Shown here piece by piece: positions 63,337 through 64,000 of a DNA stretch of 64,000 nucleotides. The notes below the pieces were generated by a model. The model was not told the DNA's origin, did not search any database, and was given only the letters and a program-made list of their open reading frames with translations. The position numbers and the translations under genes were made by a program. Source of the stretch: Acidobacteriota bacterium (lineage in GTDB: Bacteria > Acidobacteriota > Holophagae > Holophagales > Holophagaceae); assembly GCA_016195985.1 (NCBI GenBank), contig JACPYP010000003.1:62001-126000 (forward strand), given 5' to 3'. The first letter of the stretch is position 1; each line of letters begins with the position of its first letter.

Positions 63337-64000
63337 ATGCCCCCCATCCTCGTGCTGACCTTTCTCTTAGCGCTGGCCGCCGGACTGATCTCCCTGGGGA
63401 TGGTGTCGCACCGGTCCCAGCACCACTTCTCCCCGGTGACCGGCGCCCTGGTTCCTCCCCTGCTGTTCTACAACCTGTGGATCCTGGTATGGCTCGTCGT
63501 TCAATACGTGGAAACCACGGTCGTCTGGGACCTTTCGCCCGGCCAGGGCCGCGCCTGGATGGCGGGGTTGCTGTGGGTCTCCATGGCCGTGGGCGTTCAG
63601 TGGGCCGCTTCCTTCCTCGCTTTCACGCTGCGCGCGAGACATGCTGTCCATCCCCAGGGCCTGCTCCGCCGGATCCGCCTGGGGACCTTCCTGCTCACGG
63701 GCGCCCTGGGTTTGGCCTGCCTGCTTCTCTGGGCCACGAACCTGAATCCTGTCATCCGCCTCCTCAGCCGAGGTCTCAACCTCCTGATCTTCCCTGGAGT
63801 GGCCCTCCTCAGCCTCCGGCTCTGGAGGAAGGCCCGGACAACTCCTGACGAAGCCTCCGGAAGCTTGAGCGTGCTGGGAGCGGGGTACTCCGCCATCTTC
63901 GTGGCCCTGGCCCTCCTCGTCATCTGGAACCGCCTCTTCTCCCACATGCCGCGGCAGAGCTACGTCACGCTCACCGTCAGCCTGGAGATGATCTACAACC
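63337..64000 (+). CDS. Polytopic membrane protein, 5' part only
   Basis: The frame is open from ATG 63337 through the window end, giving at least 221 residues. There are six to seven hydrophobic helices (PILVLTFLLALAAGLISLG, LLFYNLWILVWLVVQYV, AGLLWVSMAVGVQWAASFLA, LGTFLLTGALGLACLLLWA, NLLIFPGVALLSLRLW, AIFVALALLVIWNRLF). This could be the membrane sensor half of a larger regulator whose C-terminus lies past the edge. No ribosome site is obvious, and no name can be given from the visible part. Confidence 0.6.
   Translation, partial: MPPILVLTFLLALAAGLISLGMVSHRSQHHFSPVTGALVPPLLFYNLWILVWLVVQYVETTVVWDLSPGQGRAWMAGLLWVSMAVGVQWAASFLAFTLRARHAVHPQGLLRRIRLGTFLLTGALGLACLLLWATNLNPVIRLLSRGLNLLIFPGVALLSLRLWRKARTTPDEASGSLSVLGAGYSAIFVALALLVIWNRLFSHMPRQSYVTLTVSLEMIYN

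Overview
The window looks like chromosome from an anaerobic or facultative, high-GC, Gram-negative bacterium. The best guess is the Acidobacteria class Holophagae (Geothrix/Holophaga-like). That guess rests on recognised gene families only and could not be tested by a search. Supporting signs are two sensor kinases with periplasmic propeller domains, a cytoplasmic [FeFe]-hydrogenase of the HydABC type, a futalosine-pathway menaquinone gene, GTP-dependent PEP carboxykinase, many exported lipoproteins and strong GC3 bias. No phage genes, transposases, CRISPR arrays, rRNA or tRNA genes were seen. The sequence opens and closes inside genes.

Layout. 1-4.7 kb: a partial exported protein, a HAD phosphatase overlapping a dCache-HAMP sensor with a cysteine-rich C-terminus, a lipoprotein, a Sel1-repeat membrane protein broken by a one-base frameshift, and a TlpA-like thioredoxin. 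4.8-8.8 kb: a translationally coupled trio of rhodanese sulfurtransferase, molybdopterin oxidoreductase and MFS transporter. 9-13.4 kb (minus): a propeller-type histidine kinase and ornithine aminotransferase rocD. 13.6-19.4 kb: a Yip1-family protein followed by two tandem paralogous MacA-like adaptor / MacB-like permease pairs without an ATPase. 19.5-24.5 kb: a PlsB-like acyltransferase, an FG-GAP lipoprotein, divergent hsp20 and HtrA-type protease genes, and an AtaL-like protein. 24.6-30 kb (minus): hydC-hydB-hydA, where HydB carries an extra GltD/NfnB-like flavoprotein module. 30.2-39 kb: mqnD, a second propeller kinase, a DUF1349 protein, a kinase-like protein lacking the DFG aspartate, and a TPR protein. 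39-49 kb: pckG, a zinc-ribbon TPR protein, and sufB-C-D-S-U-nfu behind an IscR/Rrf2-like operator. 49-54.6 kb: an NRDE protein, rpsA, a duplicated rpsA tail with a tandem repeat, and a 780-residue pentapeptide-repeat protein. 54.8-64 kb: bactofilin, sbcD-sbcC, an S9 peptidase, two small exported proteins and a partial polytopic membrane protein.

How parts work together. The suf operon would supply Fe-S clusters that the hydrogenase and the molybdoenzyme both need in quantity. The hydrogenase fusion suggests a complex linking H2, ferredoxin, NAD(H) and NADP(H). MqnD feeds the menaquinone pool. The HtrA protease, Hsp20, TlpA-like thioredoxin and lipoproteins point to envelope maintenance. Dispersed hairpin repeats lie between genes, including inside the suf operon.
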